In this document: positions 56,465 to 64,000 of the stretch, piece after piece
Position numbering within the stretch: the first letter of the stretch is position 1
Layout of the letters: every line of letters begins with the position of its first letter
Assembly (NCBI GenBank): GCA_000335715.1
Contig: AMYZ01000007.1
Location: forward strand, 62,001 to 126,000
Length of the DNA: 64,000 bases
Source: a beta proteobacterium L13
GTDB lineage: Bacteria > Pseudomonadota > Gammaproteobacteria > Burkholderiales > Chromobacteriaceae
Direction: 5' to 3'
Position numbers and translations under genes: made by a program
The notes under the pieces: model-generated
The model's database searches: none
The model's input: only the letters and a program-made list of their open reading frames with translations
Told to the model about the DNA's origin: nothing

Positions 56465-57453
56465 GGGGTGTTCTTTTTGGGGAGCGAGGGCGGCATGGTG
56501 ATGCGGTCCTGGGTGGCGTTCACTTTCACCCGCGTCGGTGTGGCCGACTTGGACAGCGTGGACAGCGCCACGAACCAGGCCTTGGGCATGTCGGTAGGCA
56601 GGCCCACCGGGAAGCCGGCAATCTTGGGCGTGTCGAAAAACGCGTGGCCGGGGTCGGCAAAGTCGGGCGCGGTGCAGTTGATGCACGGGTAGCCGCCGGT
56701 GAGGCAGGAGCCTTCGCCGTTCCACGGCCGGATATTGCAGTCGGCGTGTGCCTGCGTGCCCTTGCAGCCGACAAACTCCATAAGGCAGCCCTGCTGGCCG
56801 GGCGCCTCGGCGCTGGCCTTGAATTCGTAAAACTCGTTCTTGTCGCAGCCGTGGTGCACCAGCTTGTCGGCGTAGAAGCGTGGCCGGCCCAGCGGGTCCA
56901 GGTCGCTGGCGGCCAGCGCGTCGGCGGCCAGCAGCGCCAGCGTTTCCAGCACCCAGCCGGGGTGGGTGGGGCAGCCGCTGATATTGACTACCGGCAGGCC
57001 GCTGCTGCCGGCAAAACCGTCGCCCAGCAAGCCGCCTGGCTGGCTGCCCTGCCACGCCAGACCGGTGGCGCCGGTGAGGTTGTCGCCGGCGGCGGTAATG
57101 CCGCCGTAAGCGGCGCAGGTGCCCACCGCCACCACGTAGCGGGCGCGGGCGGCCAGCGCGGCGATTTGCCGGTAATACGGCTGGTGTTCGCTACCACTGA
57201 TGTGGAAGCGCCCGTCCGCCCCCAGCATCACCGAGCCTTCCAGGCACAGGATGTCGATGCCGTCTGCGGCCAACCCTGCCAGCAGCGGGGCCACTTCGTC
57301 GCCGCTGGCTTCGGTCAGCGACGGGTGGTAGGCCAGGCGGATGCCGCTGTCGGCCAGCGCGGTAAAGAAGTCGGGGCTTTCCGCGCACAGCGCCGACAGC
57401 GTACAGCCGCCGCAGCCGCCGCTTTGCAGCCAGACCAGGGTTTTGCTTGTCAT
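56461..57453 (-). CDS. hupU: Regulatory [NiFe]-hydrogenase small subunit
   Basis: HupU (HoxB) is the iron-sulfur subunit of the H2 sensor. The 330-residue protein lacks a Tat signal and starts directly with LVWLQSGGCGGCTLS, so it stays in the cytoplasm. Cluster cysteines are visible in GTCAAYGG, SGCPTHP, HHGCDKNEFYEF and CINCTAPDF. The extra cysteines of oxygen-tolerant enzymes are absent. The C-terminal tail (about 50 residues after GLPTDMPKAW) is thought to mediate contact with the kinase in this family. One base separates it from the hupR stop. Confidence 0.94.
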   Translation of the reverse strand: MTSKTLVWLQSGGCGGCTLSALCAESPDFFTALADSGIRLAYHPSLTEASGDEVAPLLAGLAADGIDILCLEGSVMLGADGRFHISGSEHQPYYRQIAALAARARYVVAVGTCAAYGGITAAGDNLTGATGLAWQGSQPGGLLGDGFAGSSGLPVVNISGCPTHPGWVLETLALLAADALAASDLDPLGRPRFYADKLVHHGCDKNEFYEFKASAEAPGQQGCLMEFVGCKGTQAHADCNIRPWNGEGSCLTGGYPCINCTAPDFADPGHAFFDTPKIAGFPVGLPTDMPKAWFVALSTLSKSATPTRVKVNATQDRITMPPSLPKKNTP

Positions 57454-57454
57454 G

Positions 57455-58891
57455 TTATTCCAGCCCGTAGCGCGTCAGTTTGCTGCGCAGGCCTACCCGC
57501 GACAGGCCCAGCTCTTCTGCCGCGCGGGTCTTGTTCCAGCGCTGGCGGGTGAGGGTTTCTTTCAGGATGCGCTTTTCCAGCGCCTCCAGCCGCGTTTTGA
57601 GGTCGCCCTCGATGCCGGCCAGAAACGCCAGCTCGGCCACCTGTTCCTCGGCCGCGGCTTGCAGTACCTCGGGCGAGAGCAGCTCGGCGCCAAGCAGCTC
57701 GCCATCGGCCAGCACCAGCATGCGGTTCAGCTCGTTGCGCAGCTGGCGCACATTGCCCGGCCAGCGGTACAGCCGCAGCGCGTCCTGCGCTTCGGCCAGC
57801 AGCGTCAGGCCGGGGCGCTGGTAGTGCTGGCGGGCTTCGTCCAGCAGCTTTTCGGCAATCAGCGGAATATCGGCCGGCCGTTCGCGCAGCGGCGGCACGG
57901 TGACGGCAAACGCCGACAGCCGGTAGTACAGGTCTTCGCGGAAGCGCCCCTCGCGCACCAGCTCGGCCAGCTTGCGGTTGGTGGCCGACACCACGCGCAC
58001 GTCTACTTTCAGCGGGCGCGGGCTGCCTACCGGGCGGATTTCGCCTTCCTGCAGCACACGTAGCAGCTTGGCCTGGAAGGCGGGCGAGGTTTCGCCGATT
58101 TCATCCAGAAAAATGGTGCCGCCGTCGGCTTGCTGGAACAGGCCGATGTGGTCTTGATAGGCACCGGTAAAGGCACCGCGCTTGTGGCCGAACAGCTCGC
58201 TTTCCAGCAGCTGCTCCGGCATGGCGGCGCAGTTTTCCACCACGAAGGGGCGGTCGCGGCGGTGGCTGGCGTAGTGCAGCGCGCGCGCCAGCAGCTCTTT
58301 GCCCACGCCGGATTCGCCCTCGATCAGCACCGCAATGTCGAAGCCGGCCACGCGCTCCAGCAGCTCGCACACTTTGTCCAGCGGGCTGCCGGCGGCGCGG
58401 GTGATGTTGGCCATCGCGTTACGGGCCTTCAGCTCGCGGCGCTTGCCGTCCACCCGGCCTTGCAGCCACGGCGCCGAGGTTTTCAGCTCCACGTTCAACA
58501 GTTCGTTGTCCTGCTGCAGGCGGAACAGCTCGGCCGCGCCCTGTACGGTCAGCAGCAGGCTTTCCGGGTGCCACGGTTTGAGCAGGTACTGGTAGATGCC
58601 GGCTTCGTTGACGGCGGCGATGATGTCGGCGTTGTCGGTGTAGCCGGACAGGATGATGCGCACCACCTGCGGGTGGCGTTCGCGCACGCGGCGCAGCAGC
58701 GCCACGCCGGTCATGTCCGGCATGCGCTGGTCGGTGACGATCACCTGGATGAATTCGCTTTCCAGGATGGCCAGCGCTTCGTCGGCGCTGCTGGCGGTAA
58801 ACAGCGTGAAGTCGTCTTCCAGCGTGCGTTGCAGCGCTTCCAGCGAGCGGATTTCGTCGTCCACCAGCAAAACGGTAGCTTGGGGGCTCAT
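57455..58891 (-). CDS. hupR: NtrC-type hydrogenase regulator HupR
   Basis: HupR (HoxA) activates sigma-54 promoters of hydrogenase genes. The 478-residue protein has a receiver domain with the phospho-acceptor Asp54 in IVTDQRMPDM, an AAA+ domain with Walker A GESGVGKE (near 195), the sigma-54 contact loop GAFTGA and GGTIFLDEIGE, and a Fis-type helix-turn-helix at the C-terminus (TRQRWNKTRAAEELGLSRVGLRSKL). In Rhodobacter and Ralstonia the unphosphorylated form is the active one. Its targets here should be the promoters at 51259 and 52227. Confidence 0.94.
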   Translation of the reverse strand: MSPQATVLLVDDEIRSLEALQRTLEDDFTLFTASSADEALAILESEFIQVIVTDQRMPDMTGVALLRRVRERHPQVVRIILSGYTDNADIIAAVNEAGIYQYLLKPWHPESLLLTVQGAAELFRLQQDNELLNVELKTSAPWLQGRVDGKRRELKARNAMANITRAAGSPLDKVCELLERVAGFDIAVLIEGESGVGKELLARALHYASHRRDRPFVVENCAAMPEQLLESELFGHKRGAFTGAYQDHIGLFQQADGGTIFLDEIGETSPAFQAKLLRVLQEGEIRPVGSPRPLKVDVRVVSATNRKLAELVREGRFREDLYYRLSAFAVTVPPLRERPADIPLIAEKLLDEARQHYQRPGLTLLAEAQDALRLYRWPGNVRQLRNELNRMLVLADGELLGAELLSPEVLQAAAEEQVAELAFLAGIEGDLKTRLEALEKRILKETLTRQRWNKTRAAEELGLSRVGLRSKLTRYGLE

Positions 58892-58930
58892 GGCGTGTCT
58901 TTCTGTAGCATGGGCGTATTGTAGCGGGGC

Positions 58931-59968
58931 CTAGCAGATGCGCGGCAGCATCTCGCCGGCCAGCCAGTCCAGCAGGCGCTCGCCGCCAAACGGCGTGCGT
59001 ACGCGCACGAAATGGTGCGGGTCGGCCACCACCTGGCCGATGTTGGCCGCGTGGCGGCCCAGCGGGTGGGCGCGCAGCGCGGCCAGCGCGGCGTCGGCCT
59101 CGGCGGCGGGGCAGACGGCAATCAGCTTGCCCTCGTTGGCCACGTACAGCGGGTCCAGGCCCAGGAACTCGCAGGCGGCGCGCACGGCCGGCTGCAGCGG
59201 AATGGCGTCTTCCTGCAGCTGCATGCCCACGCCGGATTGGCGGGCGATCTCGTTCAGCGTGGTGGCCAGGCCGCCACGGGTGGGGTCGCGCATCAGGCGC
59301 AGGCCGGGGCTGGCTGCCATCAGCGCCGCCGCCAGCGTGTGCAGCGCGGCGCTGTCGGACACGATGGGGCTGGCAAAGCCCAGGTTTTCGCGCTGGCTCA
59401 TCACCGCCATGCCGTGCTCGCCCAGCGTGCCGGATACCAGAATCGCATCACCCGGCCGCGCCTGGCTACCGCACAGCTGCACGCCGTCGGCCACCACGCC
59501 AATGCCGGTGGTGCTGATGTACACGCCGTCGCCGTGGCCGCGTTCCACCACCTTGGTGTCGCCGGTCACGATGCGCACGCCGGCGTCGCGGGCGGCGGCG
59601 GCCATGCTGTCCACGATACGCTTCAGGTCGGCCAGCGGCAGGCCTTCTTCCAGAATAAAGCCGGCGCTCAGGTACAGCGGCGTGGCGCCGCCCATGGCCA
59701 GATCGTTCACCGTGCCGTGCACCGCCAGGCTGCCGATGTCGCCGCCGGGGAAGAACAGCGGCGAGATCACGTGGCTGTCGGTGGCGATGGCCAGGCGGCC
59801 GCCGGGCGGCGGCAGGATGGCCTGGTCGTTACCCTGCGCCAGGTAGTCGTTGCGAAAGGCCGGGGCGAACAGCTCGTCTACCAGCTGCGCCATGGCGCGG
59901 CCGCCGCTGCCGTGGGTCATGTCGATGCGGCCGTGGGCCAGGTCCAGCTTGCGGGGGTAGTGGCTCAT
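58931..59968 (-). CDS. hypE: Hydrogenase maturation protein HypE
   Basis: HypE dehydrates the carbamoyl group on its C-terminal cysteine to cyanide for the active-site iron. The 345-residue protein has the PurM-like motifs MTHGSGGRAMAQLV (about 17-30), HGTVNDLAMGGATP, GDTKVVERGHGDG and RDPTRGGLATTLNEIA, and ends with PRIC, which carries the modified cysteine. The ATG at 59968 overlaps the hypD stop (ATGA). Confidence 0.97.
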   Translation of the reverse strand: MSHYPRKLDLAHGRIDMTHGSGGRAMAQLVDELFAPAFRNDYLAQGNDQAILPPPGGRLAIATDSHVISPLFFPGGDIGSLAVHGTVNDLAMGGATPLYLSAGFILEEGLPLADLKRIVDSMAAAARDAGVRIVTGDTKVVERGHGDGVYISTTGIGVVADGVQLCGSQARPGDAILVSGTLGEHGMAVMSQRENLGFASPIVSDSAALHTLAAALMAASPGLRLMRDPTRGGLATTLNEIARQSGVGMQLQEDAIPLQPAVRAACEFLGLDPLYVANEGKLIAVCPAAEADAALAALRAHPLGRHAANIGQVVADPHHFVRVRTPFGGERLLDWLAGEMLPRIC

Positions 59969-61089
59969 GCCGGTTGCTCCTGCGGCGCGGTAAAGCGGCC
60001 GTAGTGGTAGTGGGCGGCGCAGGCGCCTTCGCTGGACACCATGCAGGAGCCCAGCGGGTTGTCGGGGGTGCAGACAATGCCGAACACCTTGCAGTCCTGC
60101 GGCTGCTTTTGCCCGCGCAGGATGGCGGCGCACTCGCAGGCGCGGTGGTCCGGTACGTGGCGGTAGGGCAAGCCAAAGCGCAGCTCGGCGTCGAAGTCGG
60201 CGTAGTCGGGGTGGATGGCCAGCGCCGACTGCGGCACCTGGCCCAGACCGCGCCATTCGAAGGTTGGCCGCAGCACCAGCGTTTCGGCCACCACGGCGCG
60301 GGCGGTGGCGTTACCGTCGGTGGTGACGGCGCGGGTGAACTGCGTGGCCACGCCGGCCTCGCCACGGTTGATACGCTCCACCAGCATCAGCACCGATTGC
60401 AGCACGTCCAGCGGCTCGAAACCGGCAATCACCACCGGCTTGGCGTAGGCGTCGGCCACCGCCTGGTACGGCGCGCTGCCGATCACGGTGCTGACGTGCG
60501 AGGGGCCGATGAAGCCGTCCAGCTGCACCGCATCGCCGGCGGCCAGCAGGTGCTGCATGGCAGGCGGGGTCAGCACGTGGTTGCAGAACACGCTGAAGTT
60601 GCGCAGCCCTTCGGCGCGGGCGGTTTTCAGCGCCAGCGCGGTGGGCGGGGTGGTGGTTTCAAAGCCGATGGCAAAGAACACCACCTGCCGCGTCGGGTTG
60701 TCGCGGGCGATCTGCAGCGCGTCGGCGGTGGAGTACACCATGCGCACGTCGCCGCCCAGCGCCCGCGCCTTGTACAGGCTCAGCTTGTTGCTGGCCGGTA
60801 CCCGCAGGCAGTCGCCGTAGCTACAGACGATGGCGCCGTGCTGCAGTGCCAGCTCGATGGCGGAATCGATACGGCCAATCGGCAGCACGCACACCGGGCA
60901 GCCGGGGCCGTGTATCAGCTGCACCGCCGCCGGCAGCAGGCCAGTCAGCCCGTAGCGGGCAATGGCGTGGGTGTGGCCGCCGCAAAACTCCATCAGCCGG
61001 TAGCTACGGCCGGGCTGTACCGCTTCGGCAATACGCGCAGCCAGGCCGCGGGCCACGTCGCCACGGCGGAATTCGTCTACGTATTTCAT
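59965..61089 (-). CDS. hypD: Hydrogenase maturation protein HypD
   Basis: HypD is the [4Fe-4S] scaffold on which Fe(CN)2CO is built together with HypC. The 374-residue protein has the conserved motifs EFCGGHTHAI (near residues 34-43), HGPGCPVCVLP, FAIGFETTTPPTA, GPSHVS and the C-terminal cysteines in VCTPDNPLGSCMVSSEGACAAHYHYG. The ATG overlaps the hypC stop by four bases. Confidence 0.97.
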   Translation of the reverse strand: MKYVDEFRRGDVARGLAARIAEAVQPGRSYRLMEFCGGHTHAIARYGLTGLLPAAVQLIHGPGCPVCVLPIGRIDSAIELALQHGAIVCSYGDCLRVPASNKLSLYKARALGGDVRMVYSTADALQIARDNPTRQVVFFAIGFETTTPPTALALKTARAEGLRNFSVFCNHVLTPPAMQHLLAAGDAVQLDGFIGPSHVSTVIGSAPYQAVADAYAKPVVIAGFEPLDVLQSVLMLVERINRGEAGVATQFTRAVTTDGNATARAVVAETLVLRPTFEWRGLGQVPQSALAIHPDYADFDAELRFGLPYRHVPDHRACECAAILRGQKQPQDCKVFGIVCTPDNPLGSCMVSSEGACAAHYHYGRFTAPQEQPA

Positions 61090-61322
61090 GGCTGGCCCTC
61101 CTGCGGCAGCGCGGCCAGCTCGTGCATCAGCGCCAGGGTTTTTTCGGCTTCGGCGGCGTCCAGCCGGCCGATGGCGTAACCCACGTGCAGGATCACGTAA
61201 TCGCCGGGCTGCACGCCCGGCACCAGGGCGATGGATACGTCGCGCATGACGCCGTCCACCTCGACACGGGCGTTATCGCCCGCCAGTAGCTCTGTCACTT
61301 TCACCGGCATGGCCAGGCACAT
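61086..61322 (-). CDS. hypC: Hydrogenase maturation chaperone HypC
   Basis: This 78-residue protein starts MCLAMPVKV, with the essential Cys2 that binds the iron intermediate, and has the GDYVILHVGYAIGRLD motif. HypC works with HypD and delivers the iron centre to the hydrogenase large subunit. It overlaps hypF by 22 bases and hypD by four, showing tight translational coupling. Confidence 0.97.
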   Translation of the reverse strand: MCLAMPVKVTELLAGDNARVEVDGVMRDVSIALVPGVQPGDYVILHVGYAIGRLDAAEAEKTLALMHELAALPQEGQP

Positions 61323-63613
61323 GGGTCAGTCTCCTTGTTGGCCAGTATCTGCCGTGCTACCCAGGCCTGGCCCACGGCCAGACCGTCGTCGCCGGCCGGC
61401 AAGGCCTGCGGGTGGTAGACGGCCAGTCCGGCCTGTTGTAATGGCGGTAGCAGCGCGGCCAGCAAGGTGCGGTTGGCAAAACAGCCGCCGCCCAGTGCCA
61501 CCGTGCTGAGGTGGTGGTGTTGCGCGGCAGCCAGCACCCAACTGGCCAGCGCCGCCGCCAGCGTGGCGTGCCACAGGCTGGCGATGGCGGCGGCGTCGAG
61601 CCGGGCCAGCAGCTGCCGTAGCAGCGGCGCCAGGTGCAACACGTTGGCCGCATCGATATGCCAGCCGCCCGGCAGCGGCGCGCAGCGCTGCGCCAGCGCT
61701 TGCAGCCGTTGCGGCGCTTCGCCTTCGTAGCCTTGCTGCAGGCACACGCCGGCCAGCGCGGCCACCAGGTCGAAATAGCGGCCCATGCTGCTGCTGTACG
61801 GCGTGTTGATGCCGCGTGCCAGCTGTTGCTGTAGCAGCGGCCACGCCGGCTGGTGGCCAAAGCGGCGTTCGGCTTCGTCGGCATGGCCGTGTTGTAGTAG
61901 CCAGGCGGCGGCTACGCGCCACGGTTCGCGCGCGGCGGTGTCGCCACCGGGCAGCGCCAGCGGCGCCAGGTGGCCGATGCGCTGGCTGTGCGCGCCGTCT
62001 ACCCGCAGCAGCTCGCCGCCCCAGGCGCCGCCGTCATCGCCGACGCCGTGGCCGTCCAGCGCCAGGCCCAGCACCGGGCCGTGCAGCTGGTGTTCGGCGC
62101 ACACGGCGCCGATGTGGGCGTGGTGGTGGCTAATACGCAGCAGCGGGATGTTGGCCGCGGCGGCCAACTGTGCCGCCAGCTGGCTGGCAAAGTGCTCGCC
62201 GTTGTCGCAGGCGATGGCCTGCGGCGCGTGGCCGGCGTGTAGTTGCAGCGCGGCGATGGCGTGCTCCAGCGCCACGCAGGCAGCCGGGTGCGCCAGGTCG
62301 CCTACGTGGGCGCCGGGCAGCGCCGCGTTGCCGTACAGCAGCGCCGGGGCGTTTTTGAGATAGCTGCCGGTGGCCAGCACGGTAGCGCCGTCGGCGGCCA
62401 GCGGCAGCACGTCCGGCACGTAGCCACGGCTGCGGCGCAGCGTGGCGCGGCCCAGCGCATCGACGCGCAGCACGCTGTCGTCGCTGCGGGCGTGGATGGC
62501 GCGGTCGTGCTGCAGAAAGCCGTCGGCGATACCGGCCAGCGCGGCGAGCGCTTCGGTGTTACTAATGGCTACCGGCGCGCCGCTGGCGTTGCCGCTGGTC
62601 ATCACCAGCAGCATGGGCTGGGCGTCATCCAGCCAGCCGGTGCCGGCCGGGCGGCCGGCGGCCTCGTGCCACAGCAGCAGGTGCAGCGGCGTGGGCGGCA
62701 GCAGTACGCCCAGCTCGGCCAGGCCCGGCGCCAGCGCGTCCGGCAGGGGCACGTCGCCGCGTGGCAGCAGCACGATGGGGCGCGCCGGGCTGGCCAGCAG
62801 CGTGGCAGCGGCGGCATCCAGCTGCACCACGCCGTGCAGGCTGGCCAGGTTGGCCGCCATCAGCGCCAAGGGCTTGGCCGGGCGGTGCTTGCGCTGGCGC
62901 AGGCGGGCAATGGCACCAGCGTTGCGCGCGTCGCACGCCAGATGAAAGCCGCCGCTGCTTTTTATCGCGACGATGCCGCCGCCTTGCAGCGTGGCCAGCG
63001 CCAGTGCCAGCGGGTCGCCGGCTTGCGGCGTGCCCTCCGCGCCCAGGTAGTGCAGCTGCGGGCCGCAGGCCGGGCAGCAGGTGGGTTCGGCGTGAAAGCG
63101 GCGGCTGGCCGGCTGCTGGTAGTCGGCGGCGCAGGCCGCGCACAGCGCAAAGCCGGCCAGCGTGGTGGCGCTGCGGTCATAGGGCAGGGCGCGGGTGACG
63201 CTGTAGCGCGGGCCGCACTGCGTGCAGTTGATGAAGGCGTGGCGCCAGTGGCGGCCAGCCGGCTGGCACAGCTCGGCCAGGCAAGCGTCGCACGGCGCGC
63301 TGTCGGGCGGTAGCCGTACCTGCGCCGTGTTGCCTTCGCTGGCGGTGATGCTGAAGTCGCGCCCGCCCTGCGGCGGCAGCGCGTGGCTGGTGAGGCTATC
63401 CACCTGCGCCTGTGGCGGCAGGCCGGCCAGCAGCTGTACGGCAAAGGCGTCCAGCTGCGCCGTGGGGCCTTCCACCTCGATCACCACCCCGCTGGCGTGG
63501 TTGGCCACGTGGCCGGCCAGCCCCAGCGCGCTGGCCACGCGCCACACGTGCGGGCGAAAGCCCACGCCTTGTACGCGGCCACGGGCGGTGAGGCAACGGC
63601 GTTGCAGCGTCAT
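61301..63613 (-). CDS. hypF: Carbamoyltransferase HypF
   Basis: HypF makes the carbamoyl group used for the cyanide ligands from carbamoyl phosphate and passes it to HypE. The 770-residue protein has an acylphosphatase domain (RGRVQGVGFRPHVWR, about 12-26), two zinc fingers (CDACLAELC with CTQCGP; CAACAADY with CCPACGP), a YrdC-type domain (KSSGGFHLACDA) and a Kae1-like C-terminal domain (HHHAHIGAV, GDDGGAWGGELL, GGGCFANRTL). All four modules appear complete. The hypB stop lies three bases upstream. Confidence 0.96.
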   Translation of the reverse strand: MTLQRRCLTARGRVQGVGFRPHVWRVASALGLAGHVANHASGVVIEVEGPTAQLDAFAVQLLAGLPPQAQVDSLTSHALPPQGGRDFSITASEGNTAQVRLPPDSAPCDACLAELCQPAGRHWRHAFINCTQCGPRYSVTRALPYDRSATTLAGFALCAACAADYQQPASRRFHAEPTCCPACGPQLHYLGAEGTPQAGDPLALALATLQGGGIVAIKSSGGFHLACDARNAGAIARLRQRKHRPAKPLALMAANLASLHGVVQLDAAAATLLASPARPIVLLPRGDVPLPDALAPGLAELGVLLPPTPLHLLLWHEAAGRPAGTGWLDDAQPMLLVMTSGNASGAPVAISNTEALAALAGIADGFLQHDRAIHARSDDSVLRVDALGRATLRRSRGYVPDVLPLAADGATVLATGSYLKNAPALLYGNAALPGAHVGDLAHPAACVALEHAIAALQLHAGHAPQAIACDNGEHFASQLAAQLAAAANIPLLRISHHHAHIGAVCAEHQLHGPVLGLALDGHGVGDDGGAWGGELLRVDGAHSQRIGHLAPLALPGGDTAAREPWRVAAAWLLQHGHADEAERRFGHQPAWPLLQQQLARGINTPYSSSMGRYFDLVAALAGVCLQQGYEGEAPQRLQALAQRCAPLPGGWHIDAANVLHLAPLLRQLLARLDAAAIASLWHATLAAALASWVLAAAQHHHLSTVALGGGCFANRTLLAALLPPLQQAGLAVYHPQALPAGDDGLAVGQAWVARQILANKETDPCAWPCR

Positions 63614-63616
63614 GCC

Positions 63617-64000
63617 TTAGCCCTGCGCCAGCTGCGTTTCGAGCGCGGCGACCTGGGCTTTGAGTGCGGCCAACTGCGCCAGCTGTGCTTCCCGTTCGGC
63701 ACGCTGGGCGCGCGCTTCGATCAGGCCGTAGGCCAGCCACTGCAGCCAGGCGTCCATGCCGTCGCCGTTGCGGGCGCTCAGTTGCAGCACCTCGATGGCG
63801 GGGTTGACGCGGCGGGCGTAGGCGATGCAGGCGTCCACATTGAAATCCAGGTGCGGCAGCAGGTCGGTCTTGGTCAGCACCATCAGGCTGGCGGCGGCAA
63901 ACATGTCCGGGTACTTCAGCGGTTTGTCCTCGCCCTCGGTGACCGACAGGATGGCCACCTTGTGCGCCTCGCCCAGGTCGAACGCCGCCGGGCACACCAG
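63617..64000 (-). CDS. hypB: HypB nickel-insertion GTPase, C-terminal part (cut by window edge)
   Basis: The frame is open to the window edge; only the last 127 or so residues are present. [33 protein letters not shown] and the G4 motif [11 protein letters not shown] are typical of HypB, which with HypA delivers nickel to hydrogenase. The Walker A and metal-binding N-terminus are outside the window. After [15 protein letters not shown], where most family members end, about 30 further residues rich in Ala, Gln, Glu and Leu form a probable coiled coil. Confidence 0.93.
   Translation of the reverse strand: MVCPAAFDLGEAHKVAILSVTEGEDKPLKYPDMFAAASLMVLTKTDLLPHLDFNVDACIAYARRVNPAIEVLQLSARNGDGMDAWLQWLAYGLIEARAQRAEREAQLAQLAALKAQVAALETQLAQG

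Overview
The window reads as chromosomal DNA of a betaproteobacterium in the order Neisseriales, probably a Chromobacteriaceae-type genus. This rests on the order hfq-hflX-hflK-hflC-hisZ-purA, a separate HisZ, PilC/PilY1-type pilus tip proteins and the high G+C (about 60-65 % by eye). I cannot name a genus. No tRNA, rRNA, CRISPR array, insertion sequence or prophage was found.

Layout. 1-9457 is a housekeeping run on the + strand: hisS end, yfgM, bamB, der, hfq, hflX, hflK, hflC, hisZ, purA. 9598-12453 holds mltD and gloB on the minus strand, divergent from yafS-rnhA-dnaQ, the same neighbourhood as in E. coli, followed by ispD-ispF-rpiA, phoU, ppx, corA and the copper ATPase copA. 22.3-29.1 kb carries a REPIN-like repeat, yeiH/yeiE, a LysE exporter with an Lrp-type regulator, a small lipoprotein with lgt, and ilvD. 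29.1-42.7 kb is an islet of three large PilY1-like genes with AT-rich spacers. 42.8-47.2 kb holds rlmD, an L,D-transpeptidase, a methyltransferase, a hemerythrin and a lone HigA-type regulator.

47.3-64 kb is a hydrogen locus, mostly on the minus strand. It contains an uptake hydrogenase (hupS-hupL-hupC) whose small subunit has the extra cysteines of oxygen-tolerant group 1d enzymes, the nickel permease hupE, and a complete H2-sensing circuit: regulatory hydrogenase hupU/hupV, kinase hupT and NtrC-type regulator hupR. Maturation genes hypE, hypD, hypC, hypF and the 3' end of hypB follow. Both hupS and hupE have a good sigma-54 promoter preceded by two copies of a shared element (AMAGCCRCTTRC), a plausible HupR site. 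The circuit can be read as: H2 sensed by HupUV, HupT and HupR adjust sigma-54 transcription of hupSLC and hupE, and Hyp proteins build the active site.

Three observations go beyond ordinary annotation. (1) The 10-mer GTTGGCCGCA occurs at least 45 times in 64 kb, in both orientations, in several reading frames, and sometimes as inverted pairs between genes. It looks like a DNA uptake sequence unrelated to the Neisseria one. (2) Between hupE and the gene at 53220 lie two orphan transcription units, each with a Pho-box promoter of identical geometry and an intrinsic terminator about 65-90 nt downstream; these look like a pair of PhoB-controlled sibling small RNAs. (3) The repeated element upstream of the two hydrogenase sigma-54 promoters shifts between them by about one and two helical turns.
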